NCBI GenBank assembly: GCA_022747635.1
Contig: JAKTNV010000010.1
Location: forward strand, 42,742,527-42,806,526
Direction: 5' to 3'
Length of the DNA: 64,000 bases
DNA from: Hetaerina americana
Lineage: Eukaryota > Arthropoda > Insecta > Odonata > Calopterygidae
Shown: positions 11,421 through 21,888 of the stretch, piece by piece
Layout: every line of letters begins with the position of its first letter
How positions within the stretch are numbered: the first letter of the stretch is position 1
Made by a program: the position numbers and the translations under genes
Notes under the pieces: model-generated
Seen by the model: the letters and a program-made list of their open reading frames with translations, nothing else
The model's database searches: none
Told to the model about the DNA's origin: nothing

Positions 11421-12380
11421 ATGAATAGGAATCTCAAAAATGCACATTTTTGTGTCTCCGGTTCATGTAAATGCTTTGCCAATATGATCACCGCTAAGGA
11501 ATTTAAAAGCTTTCTGTCGTTCGGGAGTATGGGATGAGAAAAAATACGGGTTTCCATTCTGACATTTTATTTTAGGGCGCATTACCGAATAAAATGTGGC
11601 AAGGTGTTAAGGGCTGCCCAGGTGTCAACCCTGGTATTTGCCGTCGAGTGTTTGTTTTTCCGTTAAGCTGATTTTTACGCTCGTCTCTTTAAAACGTTAT
11701 TCGTTAAAAATGAGTAATAGTATTCTTAAACCAGCACAAAATTCGACGTGTTACTTTCGTAGGATATAAACCTTGGACACTCACCATAAAATCTCCCCAT
11801 GTAATGAGGCAGCAGTCAATTGTAGGCAATTTATGACTTTTCTATTGAATAGTTACATGGCTGTTACTTCGAATAAATTGTTTTATTTAGTTTTATTATG
11901 AAAAAAATTAAGTTTTTTACTTAAAATCGTTAACAACATTCATATTAAATTTGGGTAAAAATTAAAAGATTTTTATTTACATTTACTTGTGTAAACTGAT
12001 AATTTGAATACAAGAGGATTCCAGATTTATAGTAATGAAAATATCGAACATTGATGAAATAATTAATGTATTACGTGAGGTGATCACACAATTCTAGGCG
12101 TATCTGAAATGCTAAACACTAGTGTACTTTTCTAGAGTCCATCACTTTTAAAGGGTAAATTTCTGTTTAATCTGTGCAATTCTTTAAGTTTTGTAAAAAT
12201 ACTCTGTACGAGTGACATAATTACATACGCATGTAAAAAGTTTGTGACCTCATAGTTCATCAAATAAAACATAAAACAATTATAATTTAAAACATAAATT
12301 ATGCTTTTTAATTTGAACAAAATAACAAAGAGTGGACAGAGTTTATTCTAGTTTATAGGAGTATACTGTAGGGATATGCA
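11421..12380. other. AT-rich sequence, no gene seen
   Basis: No feature recognised; oligo(A/T) rich between 11880 and 12000. Confidence 0.5.
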
Positions 12381-13275
12381 ACTTATTTGAAACTTCTAAA
12401 TGAACCAGAGGGCACTGGTAAGATTGACATATGCAGAATTGGGATGAGCAGGGGAGTGACACTAGGCTGCCCGTTATTGCCGAAATTTTCAGCATGCAAT
12501 TTGAAAGGAATTTGATTTGTGAGGAAATTTGAACGGCATCTTAGGGAGGCATTGAGTTGAAATAAAGTAGGCAGCAAGATGATAAGCTCTGTAAATATTC
12601 AAGCAATAGTTATTCCAACAGCAAAGGGATTGTACGTAGTTATTCGGGAGTGCTTACAGGAACAGTGCGAGAGGCATGGGATGAGGATGAAGCATAAGAA
12701 AAGAAAATTAACGAGATTATTGAAAATCAGGAAAGCTAAGTTAAACATTAAAGTAGGAGAGAATAAACCGGAGCAGTCACTGTATTTAGGCATGTATTAG
12801 AGGAAAATGAGGGTAGAAGTGGGGAAATCATGAGGAGAATTGCTAGAGCAGCAGGAGTCTTTGCCAGAAAAAGAGGCTTAATGTCAGTTACCTTAAGTGA
12901 AGATGCGAAGACAAGAGAAGTAAAAACTTTAATATGGAGTGTAGCGCTTTATGGATGTGAAGCCTGGTCTTTGGGATAAGAGGATTGAAGATTTTGAGAT
13001 GTGGGTGTTGCGAAGAATGAAAAAAAAAAGTTGGGCCGAGATGAAGACAAACGCTTAAGTCATAAATGTATATCGTAGGCGAAGAGAAGACGTTGCTGGG
13101 AGAAATCCCTTAAAGGCAAAAAAGTGAATGAAATAAATGTTTGTTTTAGAAACATTTGGAAGGTTAATGATGTAATTAAGGCTGTGATTGAAGAGAAATA
13201 GTTGAATAATAGGTTCGAGGAAAGACTAAGTAGACATCATAAAGGTAGGTAGATGAAACAAATAATTGAAGGGAA
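12381..13275 (+). mobile_element. RTE-like LINE relic, RT C-terminal half
   Basis: Plus-strand remnant of the same family as the intact element at 18601-21976. It matches that protein from just before RT motif B (degenerate RGVTLGCPLLP for RGVRQGCPLSP, about 12450-12480). It continues through ERHGMRMKHKKRK and KAKLNIKVGENKPEQS (12671-12780, compare DRYGMRININK and KAKLNIKIGGQKLEQ), a block reading like LIWSVALYGCEAWSL (about 12930-12975), and the last IEGRM-like segment near 13190. Stops and shifts are frequent. It is truncated at both ends and dead. Confidence 0.8.
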
Positions 13276-13289
13276 GAATGTAGGAAAAA

Positions 13290-13650
13290 AAAGAAAGTTC
13301 TCGCGATACGCATATACGCACCTTTCTCATGCCCACGTTTTCGGTCACAATTCGATGCACATCACTTTTAGGAATACCAATTTCATCCGGAATCATGCGA
13401 ACACTTAATCTGGGATCTTTGTCCAACAAAGCCAAGATTTACGCCACTTTTTGTGGTCAGAGGGCGTCCTGAACGTCCGGTGTTTTCAACATCTTCTTCT
13501 CTACCCTCCCGAAACAACATGTGCCTCTCATAACCACCCGATCTACCCATGGCGTTGTCAACATAAGCTACCTTGAGCATGTTATGAGTCTCTTTCCCAG
13601 TTTTGGCCAGTTTCACGCAAAATTTGATGGCGTACATTCTACATCTACAC
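13290..13650 (-). pseudogene. Mariner transposase relic, N-terminal region
   Basis: The minus strand reads MYAIKFCVKLAKTGKETHNM (from about 13638), then FREGREEDVENTGRSGRPLT, a mariner helix-turn-helix and GRP linker. In the next frame it continues DPRLSVRMIPDEIGIPKSDV to VGMRKVRICV, the second helix-turn-helix. Nothing corresponding to the catalytic domain follows. Its start abuts the 3' tail of a CR1-like copy at 13637. Confidence 0.75.
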
Positions 13651-13760
13651 AATACCCCGGAAGCCGTCGTAAGGACGTGTGGCAGGGGGTTATAGGTCAC
13701 CAGCCATTCTGCATATATTCCTTCTATTTTCTCAAGCACCTAGCACCCCGCTATCCACCA
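13637..13760 (-). mobile_element. CR1-like LINE 3' end, minus-strand copy
   Basis: Reverse complement of the family 3' tail: the TCTACATCTACA end, then CCCCGGAAGCCG and GTGTGGCAGGGGG, and TAGGTCACCAGCC, matching the tail at 610-720. Only the last 100 bases or so remain. It lies directly against the first codon of the mariner relic, so one of them inserted at or beside the other. Confidence 0.75.
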
Positions 13761-13849
13761 AACACCGCGTGGAAAGGGGACCAGCAAACATCAATCATGC
13801 AACATGCCTACATATATTACGAGTATTACGTGGTTGTCAACTATTCCTA

Positions 13850-14172
13850 TTGAATTAAACATTGAATTTACAAGTCGGAAAAAATTAAACATTGCAAGGA
13901 TATTCAGTGTATTTGTAGGTGCATGTGTATAGGATATTATATGCATTTGTAGGTGCTTGTGTATGTTAGTTGCTGGTTTGAGTGTTTGCATGTGTGCGGG
14001 GTGTATGTGTTCTGGCATGAGTGTATGCCATGTTTTGTTTGCGGATGGTATAAATTTTTGGCTTTTGCATGCGGTTTTTTTTTCTTTCTTAATTACGGGT
14101 GGTGTCCTAACACCCCCCGCCACACGCCCTTCGGCGGCTTGCGGGGCGTTAAGTAGATGTAGATGTATGCAC
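13850..14172 (+). mobile_element. CR1-like LINE 3' UTR, plus-strand copy
   Basis: Closely matches the 3' UTR of the copy at 39755-40500: AACATTGAATTTACAAGTCGG, the TGTGTATG-rich middle, TTACGGGTGGTGTCCTAACA, the C-rich hairpin, and a GTAGATGTAGATGTA end. It differs by an internal duplication of a TTGTAGGTGC unit near 13915 and 13948. No coding part is present, so it is a 5'-truncated insertion. Confidence 0.85.
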
Positions 14173-14423
14173 AAAGAGGACAAGAAAAAAACAATCAAAG
14201 AAGGCAGGCACACAAACAATTCAGACACTTAACCGGTTAGTATTCTACAGGTATGTACCTGCCTGTATACATTTCGTATGGGAAACTTATAAATACAATA
14301 GACTTTCGAATCCAGGGATAGGAAGACTATTAAACTAAAAACTAAATATTTAAGACGTATTTGCCTTTTCTCAAATCATATTTATTATGTATTTTGCTCG
14401 TAGCATTTGCCGCGCAAGAAATG

Positions 14424-14495
14424 GATACCTCAAGTGGTTAGAGCATCCTCCCAGTTAGGAAATATTTTTGCACCCGTGATTTGCCTGATTACGCC
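14424..14495 (+). repeat. Possible tRNA-like SINE remnant
   Basis: CTCAAGTGGTTAGAGCATCC resembles a tRNA D-arm/A box, followed at plausible spacing by GCACCCGTGATTTGCC in place of a B box. It is degenerate, with no clear body or tail. Confidence 0.35.
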
Positions 14496-14611
14496 CTCCC
14501 CACCTCTACTGCGTTCGTCCTTTATGTGTTCCTATCCCTATTCCTTATATCTATTTATATGTAAATGAGTATTTGTTCGACCTTTGGCGGGATTTCGTGT
14601 TTGAATGTATG

Positions 14612-14615
<4 letters not shown>

Positions 14616-14677
<62 letters not shown>

Positions 14678-14740
14678 ACACATATATATATACATATATA
14701 TATATACACATATATATTTTCATATATATACTTACACACA
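14616..14740. repeat. (TA)n microsatellite
   Basis: A TA run of over 50 bases from about 14616, then interrupted TA/CA repeats up to the left end of the mariner relic at 14745. The Tyr/Ile open frames across it are artefacts. Confidence 0.95.
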
Positions 14741-14744
14741 CATA

Positions 14745-17122
14745 CAAGGTTTGTATAAAAAGGGTCAGGATTAATTTTTTCCTGACAAGACTGTAAGACG
14801 CACCGAGCAGGCTCGGTGGCTGGGGGTCTGACCCTCAACACGCACAAAGCACCAATCGTCTGGGAGCGTTCGTTCAGACTAGATCGTGTTTTTAGTGAAC
14901 CCCTGTCGAGTGACTCGGTGTAAGCGCAAAATGCAGGAAACGCATGAACAACGCTACGCCATCAAATTGTGTGTTGGAGGGGAGAAAACGGGTATGGAGA
15001 CTTTGGACCTGATTTTCTAAGTGTTCACGGATGAAAGCATGTCACAAAATCCAGCTTTTAAGTGCCAGAATCTCTTCAAAGATGGCCGAGAGAGTATTGG
15101 AGGACGAGCCCCGCGCCAGACCGCCGTTGGCGCTAAGAACCGAAGACTACGTCCAACGTGTGCGTGAAGTGCTGAATTCAGATTGTCGGTTAAGTTCGCG
15201 CATGATCGCAGATCGTATTAGCTTTGATAAGATGACATCATCATCATTATTGGTTGATCAATCCTAAGATTGGTTGACTGCAGCCCTCCATCCTATCTGA
15301 TTCTAATTAGCTTACTTCCTGGTATATTTTGCTATATACTTTCTTCTTTATTTGTTCCATATATTTATCCCTTGGCCTTCCTCTTAGGACTTTTCCCTCT
15401 ATTATCCTTCTATCATATTCTTCACGAATCCATTGTGCCTCAGGGTGTGGCCAATCTATCTGGTTCTTCTCTTCTCTATGGTGTTCCATATAGTCTGTTC
15501 TTCGTCTATTCTTCTGGATACTTCTTCATTTATTATTTTATTGCTCCATTTGATCTTTGGCATCCTCCTCTGCTACCAGATTTCGAAGGCGTCTTTTCCG
15601 GTCTACTTTCCCGATGGTCCATGTTTCTGATCCATAAGAGTGCCACGCGCCATACGAATTTTTTGTTCACGTTTTGTTCCCTCGTCTATAATTTTATCTT
15701 CTATGAACACAGCAGTTGTCTTTTCATTGTGAATTCTCTCTTAGCTTGAGTTATTCTTCGCTTGATGTCTGTAGTACCTTTGCCGTCTCTTGTGATGGTA
15801 CTTCCGAGATGGGTGAAGGAATTCACCTGCGCTAATTTTTGTCTGTTCAGTGTGACTGCTGTATTCCGCTTCTCTCTTCCACATACTAAGATTTTAGTCC
15901 TCGTCTTGTTAATTCATGTTGCGTCTTTGTAGAACTTGATCCAATACGTTTATTGACCTTTGAAGACCCTCTTGGTTTTCTGCTATCATCGCAATATCGT
16001 CGGCGAAGCGTAGCATGTTTATCTCTTCTCCATGGATCCTAATTTCTTTTAATCCGATACTTTGTCCTTCTCTTATTGCTTCCTCCAGGTACATGCTGAA
16101 AAATACATCTGAGAGCTTGCATCCTTGTCTACCTCCTTTGTTAATATTAGCCTCTATATGACTTCCATCTCTCATTCCCATTGTGGCTACTCGCTATAGC
16201 TAATAGATTATTCTTCTGCCGTGATTTATTCCAAGTTTTTCCAGAAGTCCAAATATCTTGTTCCATTCCACATTCTCGGAGGCTTTCTCCAAGTCCATGA
16301 ATGCCACATGTAGTTGCTTGTTCACATGTATTGCATTCTCTATCATGATTCTCAGACAGAGTATGACTCCCTCGGTCCTCTGGTCTTCCTAAAGCCAAAT
16401 TGGTTTTCCGATAGGTTATCTTCAGTTTTCCTTTCCATCCTTCGAATTATCACTCGCGTAAGTATTTTTAATGCATGTAACACAAGACTCAATGTTGGGT
16501 GCTCCTAACATTTCTCTATCCTCGTCTTCTTTGGCATCGCGATCAAGACACTCCTTTGAGTCTTCAGGAAATCTTCCGTCGCGGTAGCTATCTTTGATCA
16601 TTCCATCCAGATTGCCCTTGGCTTTGTTTCCGAGTGGCTTGATGATGTCTCTATCGATTTTGTCTTCCCCAGGAACTTTGTTTTTCTTAAGGTATTTTAC
16701 TACTATATCGAATTTGCTCTTCAGTATGTATGGGCCCTGGTTTCCGTCATCCGTTTCATTCTCGTACTCCATCAGGTTTTTTTTCAGGGGCTTCGGACCT
16801 TGGTAGAGTTCTTTGATGTATTGCTTCCATCTATTGCCAATATCTTCTATCAGAGACTATTTCCTACTCACAAGGGTGTAATCCTCTCTCAAAGGACTCC
16901 GCTATGGGACGACCCTAAGTGTGGTAAAGAAACTTGCACGCATACCCTTAAGGACCTTCCGGAATCCGCCTATCAGGGAACCTTCGAGTCATGAAATAGC
17001 CGCTGGCAAAATTGTGTCGACGCTCAATGGGTGAACTTTGAAGAATTTTGAGGCATTGTTAGCAATATCTGTAATAAATCTATTTTTCCTAAACTTTTCC
17101 CGATACTTTTATACAAACCTTG
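14745..17122 (+). mobile_element. Mariner relic containing a LINE B insertion
   Basis: Ends begin CAAGGTTTGTATAAAA at 14745 and mirror at 17122, flanked by TA at 14743-14744 and 17123-17124. The first 16 bases match, then the ends diverge. The plus-strand transposase reading starts MQETHEQRYAIKL at 14931 and fades after SSRMIADRISFDK near 15231. It restarts at DYFLLTRV, followed by SSLKGLRYGTTLSVVKKLAR, from 16855 (the third catalytic aspartate position), and ends WQNCVDAQWVNFEEF at 17051. The part between, with catalytic residues one and two, is gone. Its place is taken by a LINE on the opposite strand. Confidence 0.85.
15235..16850 (-). mobile_element. LINE B copy 1: 5'-truncated non-LTR retrotransposon relic
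   Basis: The minus strand encodes a decayed reverse transcriptase: fingers region KKNKVPGEDKIDRDIIKPLG (about 16670-16615), a GRFPEDSKECL block, motif B as NKGGRQGCKLSDVFFSMYLE (about 16140-16090), motif C as LRFADDIAMIAE (about 16010-15980), and a C-terminal RGRPRDKYMEQIKKK segment (about 15385-15345). The 3' end is a trinucleotide tail, ATCATCATCAT on the plus strand at 15236. A second copy at 30550-31430 shares the C-terminus and tail. It is distinct from the RTE-like family at 18601. No target duplication is visible, so the mariner host was probably also deleted here. The plus-strand 159-codon frame at 15270-15749 is a shadow. Confidence 0.85.
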
Positions 17123-17124
17123 TA

Positions 17125-17480
17125 CATACACACACGTACACACTCATGTATATACACTTGTATATACTTGTATACATATATCCTCTGTTGGTGACTCAAA
17201 TTTTAGCAATATATAATTTTATTTGTGGACTTTTGGTATGAAACTACTCTCTGCTACACACCGTAGTATTGGGCGTTGGCTAAAACTCTGAAAGTAAATG
17301 TTGGCTACTTCCGTTCTCCTACTTTATTTTCTGTGAGGGCGTGGATTAGAATTATAATACAGAATCAAAATAAGGAATTTTTCAAAACTATTTCGATGTT
17401 TAACCATAATCCCCGAAATGCATTAATGGTGATAGTGTCCATACCAATCATTTTTTTGTTTTTTTTTGGGGGGGGGGGGT
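17125..17480. other. No gene seen; CA/TA-rich start and T/G homopolymers
   Basis: Short CA and TA repeats at 17123-17185. At 17454-17480 a poly(T) run is followed directly by a run of about a dozen G, next to the SINE head. Confidence 0.6.
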
Positions 17481-17700
17481 CGGGATTGGTGCGGTGATTA
17501 TCGTACTGGCTTCCCACCTAGAGGGCTAGGGTTCAAATCCCGGCGGTGCTGAATATTTTTCAGAGGTATCTCGATCCCTACTTGAGGTGCTTTGTGGAGG
17601 GCACTTTAAGTAAGTACGCCGTCCGTCGGATGGGACGTTAAGCTGCGGACCCCTTGGCGTGTTAAGGAGTGAAAGAGTGTTCGAAAATCATTTATCACGA
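17481..17700 (+). repeat. tRNA-derived SINE with a conserved-looking core
   Basis: Pol III promoter elements are visible: an A-box-like segment in GGTGCGGTGATTATCG (about 17489-17504) and a clear B box GGTTCAAATCC at 17530-17540. A tRNA-unrelated body follows, with TCGGATGGGACGTTAAGC at about 17626-17643, then GCGGACCCCTTGG. From memory, a GGATGGGACGTTAA-type block recurs in the bodies of tRNA-derived SINEs of several invertebrates; this needs a database check. It has no coding capacity. The 3' boundary is uncertain. Confidence 0.75.
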
Positions 17701-18587
17701 AATCTGTTATCCAATTATCCTCTTGTAATGTTAAAACAAGGTTGAATCGTTTGTGCTATAAAAATGAGGTGTCAGTTCATTATAATAAGGAAAGCCATTA
17801 GTTTCTTTTAACAGTTCTAATTGGACCTCACTTTTTATTTCTTTCTGGAGATTAAGAATTAAATTTTTCAAATTCAAATTTCAAATACATGAAGGCTTAT
17901 TTTCTTTGGAAGAATTTATTTACAATAAACCTCCCATCTTGATGAAATACTTTTATTAAGTTATATCCTATATCTTAAACATTTTTTCTAGTAATTCCAC
18001 CAACCAATCGATAGCTAAAATTATTAATGCAACTAAAAGGAATAGTATCATAATAATTTCAAGAATTCATTCAAAATTTACCAAATCAATAGGGAACCTA
18101 CCATCGTAGAGTTTAGTATCCAAGAATGAGCAACCCAAAATTAATAAGACCCAACGCTTGGGGCAGAAATTCTAATTCGGCAAATTCAGAATTTTTCAAC
18201 ATTATTTTAAACGCTGATAAAGCAATGTTCGTTATTTTTTCATCGATGTGAGTCCATAATATAAATGAACTCGTACAGGAAGTAACTTAGCGTCACCTGC
18301 GGTAACGTGTATACATCATGGTGTTGACGATGAGGCCTGCAACAGCTGTGAACGTTGTGAGGGAATTTCCTTTGAAATGTGGTTGACTCATTTGCCATTA
18401 GGAGTTTAAGAGGAAATCCTGTATAGCTTAATGAATCATGAACATAATGACTTGATTCACACTTCTCACATTAGTCAGGTTGAGCATAAACAAAGATATT
18501 TTATCAATGACAGGTCTTTCCTGAAGTAAAGCATCTTTATTGTCAGCCGTAGAGCAAATGTTCACCTTAATCACAATTTAAACTATG
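17701..18587. other. AT-rich sequence, no gene seen
   Basis: No feature recognised. It ends at the 13-base target duplication (18588-18600) of the RTE-like element. Confidence 0.5.
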
Positions 18588-18600
18588 TATATAAATATAT
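18588..18600. repeat. Target-site duplication, downstream copy
   Basis: TATATAAATATAT, identical to 21977-21989 on the other side of the RTE-like element. The sequence is low-complexity, so a chance match cannot be excluded, but both copies sit exactly at the element ends. Confidence 0.65.
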
Positions 18601-18707
18601 TTTTTTTTTTTAAGTAATCTACCGGTTAAGGTAGGTTTTTGGACTGACACAACTACCAAACAAACACCTTATCACTCCCAACAAAACACAAAATCAATCA
18701 TCCTACT

Positions 18708-21683
18708 CTATATCAGGTCCCTCTTCATCTCTGAGTACTTCCTTCCTCCCTTCATCCCGTCCAACAACCCTATCCTGTTCCTTCCCTTTCCTCTTTTGCC
18801 CAACATTCTACCCTCTATCACAGTCTTCAACATCCCACTGCCGGTCAACACCCCCTTCATCCACTTTTCCTGCCTCCATAGGATTGCTCCCAACAAACCC
18901 CTCTCTTCGCCCACCATACCAAGTACTTCCTCATTTGTTTTCTTCTCTGTCCATTTCACCTTCTCCATTCTTCTCCACACCCACATTTCAAAAGCCTCCA
19001 ATCTACGTCTATCCTCCTGCTTCAATGACCACGTTTCCGCTCCGTACATAGCTACGCTCCATATCAAAGTTTTTACGAGTCTTTTCTTAACATCCTTACT
19101 CAAAGTCCCTGTCATCAACTCCCTCCTCCTTGTGAAAGCCTCTTTGCCTAGCGCAATTCTTCTCCTTACGTCCCTACTACTGTGACCGTGTTGGTCCAAA
19201 ACACTACCGAGATACGTAAACTGTTCTACCTGCTCTAGTTTTTGCCCTCCTATTTTAATGTTAAGCTTGGCCTTTTTCTTTCTGGAAAATCGCATAACCT
19301 TTGTTTTATTAATATTGATTCTCATCCCATACCTGTCGCACTGAATTTCCAATTCACTCAGCAATGCCTGCAGCCCCTTGGCTGACTGACAAACTAAAGC
19401 TTGGTCATCAGCAAACCTAACTGATTTTACGAATTCCCCGCCCACTTTCATTCCTACCTCGAGTTCTTCCCATGCCTCTTTGATCATTTCTTCTGCGTAC
19501 AGGTTGAACAGCAACGGTGATAATGGGCAACCCTGCCTTACACCCCTTCCTAACACTGCCCATCCTGACTCCCCGTTTCCCACCCTCACCTGAGCAGTCT
19601 GAGACATGTACAGGTTGCGGATTAGCCTCCTATCCCTCCAATATATTCCTATTTTCTGCAATATACGCATTAGTTTTTCCCAATTTACTCTATCAAACGC
19701 TTTTTCGAAATCTACGAAACAGGCAAATACCTCCTGGTTGTGTTCTATATTCCTCTCGATTAATAATCTCATTACTGCAATGGCATCACGCGTACCTCTC
19801 CCCTTCCTAAACCCAAACTGATCATCCCCTAAGTAATCATTTGCCCTACTCTCTATCCTTTTGTTTATGATCCTGAGAACAACCTTAGCTGCGTGGGATA
19901 TCAAACTAATTGTCCTATAGTCCTCACATGACGTGGCCTTTACCTTTTTCGGAATAGGAACTAAAACTGATCTCACAAAGTCTTCCGGCCAGATTCCCTC
20001 CTCATAAATACTACGGATCAGCCCATATAGCCTCTTCCTCCCACATTTTCCCAAGCATTTCAAAAGTTCCACGGGAATGTTATCTACCCCCACGGCCTTA
20101 TTTAGTTTCATATCCCTTAATGCTCTTTCTATCTCATTGTCTAGTATGCCTGGACCTAAGCTATCTTCCTCTACGTCATGTTCCTTTTCAATGTCTAACT
20201 TTGTTGGTCTAAGCTCTTTACTATACAGTTCTTCTACATATTCCTTCCATCTCTCTTGGATCTTTCCTGCGTCAACTATTACCTTACCGGCCTTATCTCT
20301 AACTGCTATCGTTGATCTCCCTTTCTTACTTCCCGATAAAGATTTAACTATGCTGTAAAGCGCACCGATTTCCCCCTTCCTCTGCAGACTTTCCATATTC
20401 TCGCACTGCGTCTTCCACCATGCTTCCTTTGCTTTATTTGTTGCCCGCCTCAATTTATTGTTCAATTCTTTGTAATTCATTTTGCCTAATTCTGTATTTA
20501 TATTCTTCCATTTTCGCCGCTCATCCATTTTTGTAATCATCTCATCCGTGATCCATAGTTTACGAGTCCTTTTAGCGTTAACGGTTCCAATAGTGTCTTT
20601 TGCCGCTTTAGACAACCCTTTTTTGATACATTCCCATTTTTCTTCAATAGTACTTAGCTCTTTACCGTCCTCCATGATTTTCTCTACCGCCTGTTTGTAT
20701 TCCTTTCTTTTCAACCCATTTAATGCTTCTACATTCCATTTTCTAACTCGCCGCCCCTGCCTTATCTTTTTAAAACGTACGCTGCATTTCATAACAACTA
20801 AATTGTGGTCTGAGTCCGCATCCGCTCCCGGGAAGCTGTGGGAATTTATCACACTGTTCCTAAACCTGTGTCTAACCAGGATATAATCTAGCTGATATCT
20901 TCCTGAGTCACCTGGCATTTTCCATGTATACCTGCGTCTTTTGTGGTGTCTGAACCAAGTGTTGGTGATAACTAACCCCTGTCTCCTGCAGAACTCAACT
21001 GCTTTCTCCCCGCGGTCATTCCTCGTGCCTAAACCGTAGTCCCCCACCTCATCACCATCTCTTCCTTCGCCTACTGTCGCATTCCAATCCCCCATCACTA
21101 TCAAATGTTTCCCTGCAGGAACACATGCAATCATGTCCTCTAACTGATCGTATATCCTATCGACCTCTTCTTCCTTATGGTTGCTCGGTGGCATGTATAC
21201 CTGGATAATAACTAAGTTCGTCGGTTCTGCTTTTATCTCCACTAGTAGTATTCTATCCGTTACCTGCTCTATGTTGACTACGCTTCTTCCTACCTCTTCA
21301 TTTAATACTATGGCAACCCCTCGTTGGCTCTCGTCCCCACCGCTGTATATTATTCTATACTTATCACTCCAGTAATCCCCGCTATCTTTCCATCTCACCT
21401 CGCATAGACCTAAAATATCTATATTTCCCCTTTCCATCTCTCGCTTAACATTCTCCAATTTCCCCGTCCTCATCATTGTCCTAACATTCCACGTTCCTAT
21501 TCTAACTAATTTGGTCTTTTTCTCCTGCGTCTTCTGTCCTGCTGCTGCTGGTTTTCCCTTGCAAGGGTTTCGTGGGATGACGACCGCGGAAGCCTTGCCT
21601 CCCCCGCTGCCGGACACGACACACGGCCGATTGGGCCGAGCCCCGTGGTTGCCAGGACTCAAAATATCTCTATTGTCCATCAC
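18708..21683 (-). CDS. Endonuclease-reverse transcriptase of RTE-like element, 991 aa
   Basis: Single uninterrupted 991-residue polyprotein that nicks genomic DNA and copies its own RNA into the nick. Residues about 60-300 form an APE-type endonuclease: GTWNVRTM (63-70), LCEVRW (93-98) with the catalytic glutamate, MGDWNATVG (197-205) with D199 and N201, YQLDYILVRHR (263-273), and SDH (291-293). Residues about 520-830 form the reverse transcriptase: FVDFEKAFDRVNW (motif A, D658), GVRQGCPLSPLLFNLYAEEM (motif B, 714-733), and RFADDQALV (motif C, D759 and D760). The C-terminal 160 residues are the basic, Trp-rich tail usual in this family (WSVAMYGAETWSL, then TVIEGRMLGKRGKGRNRIG). The first 50 residues are low-complexity and an upstream start in the leader cannot be excluded. 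No stops, frameshifts or missing catalytic residues are seen. Confidence 0.95.
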   Translation of the reverse strand: MMDNRDILSPGNHGARPNRPCVVSGSGGGKASAVVIPRNPCKGKPAAAGQKTQEKKTKLVRIGTWNVRTMMRTGKLENVKREMERGNIDILGLCEVRWKDSGDYWSDKYRIIYSGGDESQRGVAIVLNEEVGRSVVNIEQVTDRILLVEIKAEPTNLVIIQVYMPPSNHKEEEVDRIYDQLEDMIACVPAGKHLIVMGDWNATVGEGRDGDEVGDYGLGTRNDRGEKAVEFCRRQGLVITNTWFRHHKRRRYTWKMPGDSGRYQLDYILVRHRFRNSVINSHSFPGADADSDHNLVVMKCSVRFKKIRQGRRVRKWNVEALNGLKRKEYKQAVEKIMEDGKELSTIEEKWECIKKGLSKAAKDTIGTVNAKRTRKLWITDEMITKMDERRKWKNINTELGKMNYKELNNKLRRATNKAKEAWWKTQCENMESLQRKGEIGALYSIVKSLSGSKKGRSTIAVRDKAGKVIVDAGKIQERWKEYVEELYSKELRPTKLDIEKEHDVEEDSLGPGILDNEIERALRDMKLNKAVGVDNIPVELLKCLGKCGRKRLYGLIRSIYEEGIWPEDFVRSVLVPIPKKVKATSCEDYRTISLISHAAKVVLRIINKRIESRANDYLGDDQFGFRKGRGTRDAIAVMRLLIERNIEHNQEVFACFVDFEKAFDRVNWEKLMRILQKIGIYWRDRRLIRNLYMSQTAQVRVGNGESGWAVLGRGVRQGCPLSPLLFNLYAEEMIKEAWEELEVGMKVGGEFVKSVRFADDQALVCQSAKGLQALLSELEIQCDRYGMRININKTKVMRFSRKKKAKLNIKIGGQKLEQVEQFTYLGSVLDQHGHSSRDVRRRIALGKEAFTRRRELMTGTLSKDVKKRLVKTLIWSVAMYGAETWSLKQEDRRRLEAFEMWVWRRMEKVKWTEKKTNEEVLGMVGEERGLLGAILWRQEKWMKGVLTGSGMLKTVIEGRMLGKRGKGRNRIGLLDGMKGGRKYSEMKRDLI

Positions 21684-21888
21684 ATTGTTCTTGGGAATGA
21701 TAATTGAGGTGGTTTCCCGTTGCCTTCCTCAATAGTGTTTTTAACGTGACACCATCACTTACTGGCCGCCCCACTGGGGTCAGACGCCATTGCAGCCGCC
21801 TCACTGAGGAACAGACGCTGCGTGGACTACCTTTCGTCTGGCTCCTAACCTTCGACCTATCTGGCATGGGTGACCCTACCAGGAGCAA
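21670..21888 (-). other. Short open frame in the RTE leader
   Basis: A 72-codon frame starting at 21888 lies in the 5' leader of the RTE-like element and overlaps the start of the main ORF in another frame. The DNA here is conserved in the old relic at 31590-31735 (TTTAACGTGACACCAT, TGTGGACTACC, TTTCGTCT shared). The protein resembles no ORF1 I know. It is more likely leader sequence than a gene. Confidence 0.4.

Noticed and set aside
14551..14847. Tyr/Ile repeat proteins
   Set aside because: Translations of the TA microsatellite.
15270..15749. 159-codon plus-strand frame with hydrophobic stretches, membrane-protein-like
   Set aside because: It is the antisense shadow of the LINE B reverse transcriptase tail.
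18796..19185. 129-codon plus-strand frame and similar ones to 21735
   Set aside because: Antisense shadows of the intact RTE-like ORF.
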